Positions 63,646-64,000 of a stretch of DNA of 64,000 nt are shown one piece after another. The notes under the pieces are model-generated. The model did not search any database and was not told where the DNA came from. It saw only the letters and a list, made by a program, of their open reading frames with translations. The position numbers and the translations under genes are program-made. Each line of letters starts with the position of its first letter. Position 1 is the first letter of the stretch. Source of the stretch: Picocystis sp. L7 (taxonomy: Eukaryota > Chlorophyta > Picocystophyceae > Picocystales > Picocystaceae); the NCBI GenBank assembly GCA_020975725.1, contig QXJR01000023.1, positions 124,001 through 188,000 of the forward strand. The letters are read 5' to 3'.

Positions 63646-63950
63646 ATGGCATTTCGAACCTGGTTGAGCATAGGGATCCTGCTGGCACAACTCTTTGTCG
63701 TTTCGAATGGTCGCACGCCAGCAAAGCTGGAAAGGATTGTCTTGCCTACCATCGTGGGAGGAGATCCAGTGGACCCACCTGACAAGTACCCATGGATGGT
63801 TGCGCTGGCGTGCTTAGACGAAGATCAACAAAATATGTTCGTGTGGTGCGGCGGCAGTTTGATAGCTCCCAACTTTGTTCTGTCAGCCGCCCATTGTCAT
63901 CCGGAAAGCATCTCCGAGTGCGATTTAAGTACTTTTTTTGTGATATTCAG
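63646..63950 (+). CDS. Secreted trypsin-like serine protease (S1), first exon, 3' partial
   Basis: The start is ATG 63646, with a signal peptide (SIGILLAQLFVVSNG). A short propeptide precedes the activation site TIVGG, and the chymotrypsin-fold start follows: YPWMVALA, CGGSLIAPNFVLSAAHC with catalytic His in AAHC. The Asp and Ser parts of the triad lie past the window. The exon probably ends at 63950 before GTAAGA; another donor is possible at 63929 (GTACTT). Secreted S1 proteases are common in animals and scattered in algae and oomycetes. The start is chosen for the signal peptide; the frame is open about 60 nt upstream. Confidence 0.85.
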
Positions 63951-64000
63951 GTAAGATGCACCCGTCATGGCAAGTCTTGCTTGAAAGCTAGAAACTGACT

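Overview
The window is nuclear DNA from a photosynthetic eukaryote, most likely a compact-genome microalga of the green lineage. The signs are short GT-AG introns (about 70-200 nt) in a minority of genes, a tRNA-Thr with no encoded CCA, mitochondrial genes (complex I NDUFA5, inner-membrane protease IMP1) and plastid-type genes (plant-like anthranilate synthase alpha, an S1-domain RNA-binding protein resembling the plant rbcL mRNA-binding family). An ATG16 gene argues against most red algae. I cannot name the species. I saw no reverse transcriptase, integrase, capsid gene or CRISPR array.

Layout. 1-10 kb: the 3' two thirds of a giant VPS13-type lipid-transfer protein ending in a zinc ribbon. 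10-11.3 kb: choline-phosphate cytidylyltransecase-family enzyme CCT (cytidylyltransferase) on the minus strand, with one intron. 11.7-23.4 kb: an unknown coiled-coil protein, a GT61 glycosyltransferase, an unknown helical/TPR-like protein and a 1388-residue tail-anchored golgin-like coiled coil. 25.4-27.2 kb: a secreted protein with four FAS1 domains. 27.2-33.3 kb: mostly empty, AT-richer DNA around one small cupin gene. 33.3-41.4 kb: an AT-hook protein, TrpE, a tiny spliced coiled-coil protein, the S1 protein, a triosephosphate-isomerase-like gene that has lost catalytic residues, and NDUFA5. 43-52.3 kb: ATG16, a plastid-like membrane protein, an unknown protein, tRNA-Thr, IMP1, an organophosphate transporter, an O-methyltransferase and a short-chain dehydrogenase. 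53.4-61.8 kb: a giant cell-surface protein of 17 nearly identical 120-residue Cys-rich repeats, divergent from a secreted FEA1/phytotransferrin-like protein. 63.6 kb to the end: the first exon of a secreted trypsin-like protease.

Most genes lie in convergent or divergent pairs. Convergent 3' ends are often under 200 bp apart. Long spacers sit mainly upstream of genes, and several are AT-rich. Upstream spacers share small motifs: CCAACGGTC (like plant MSA/3R-MYB sites), CACGTG clusters and GTTAAC.

The observations most worth follow-up are the 34-module Cys-rich protein paired with the FEA1-like gene (a possible iron- or metal-handling surface system, by inference), the two-unit higher-order structure of its repeats, the TIM-like apparent pseudoenzyme with a coiled-coil tail, and the CCAACGGTC sites.
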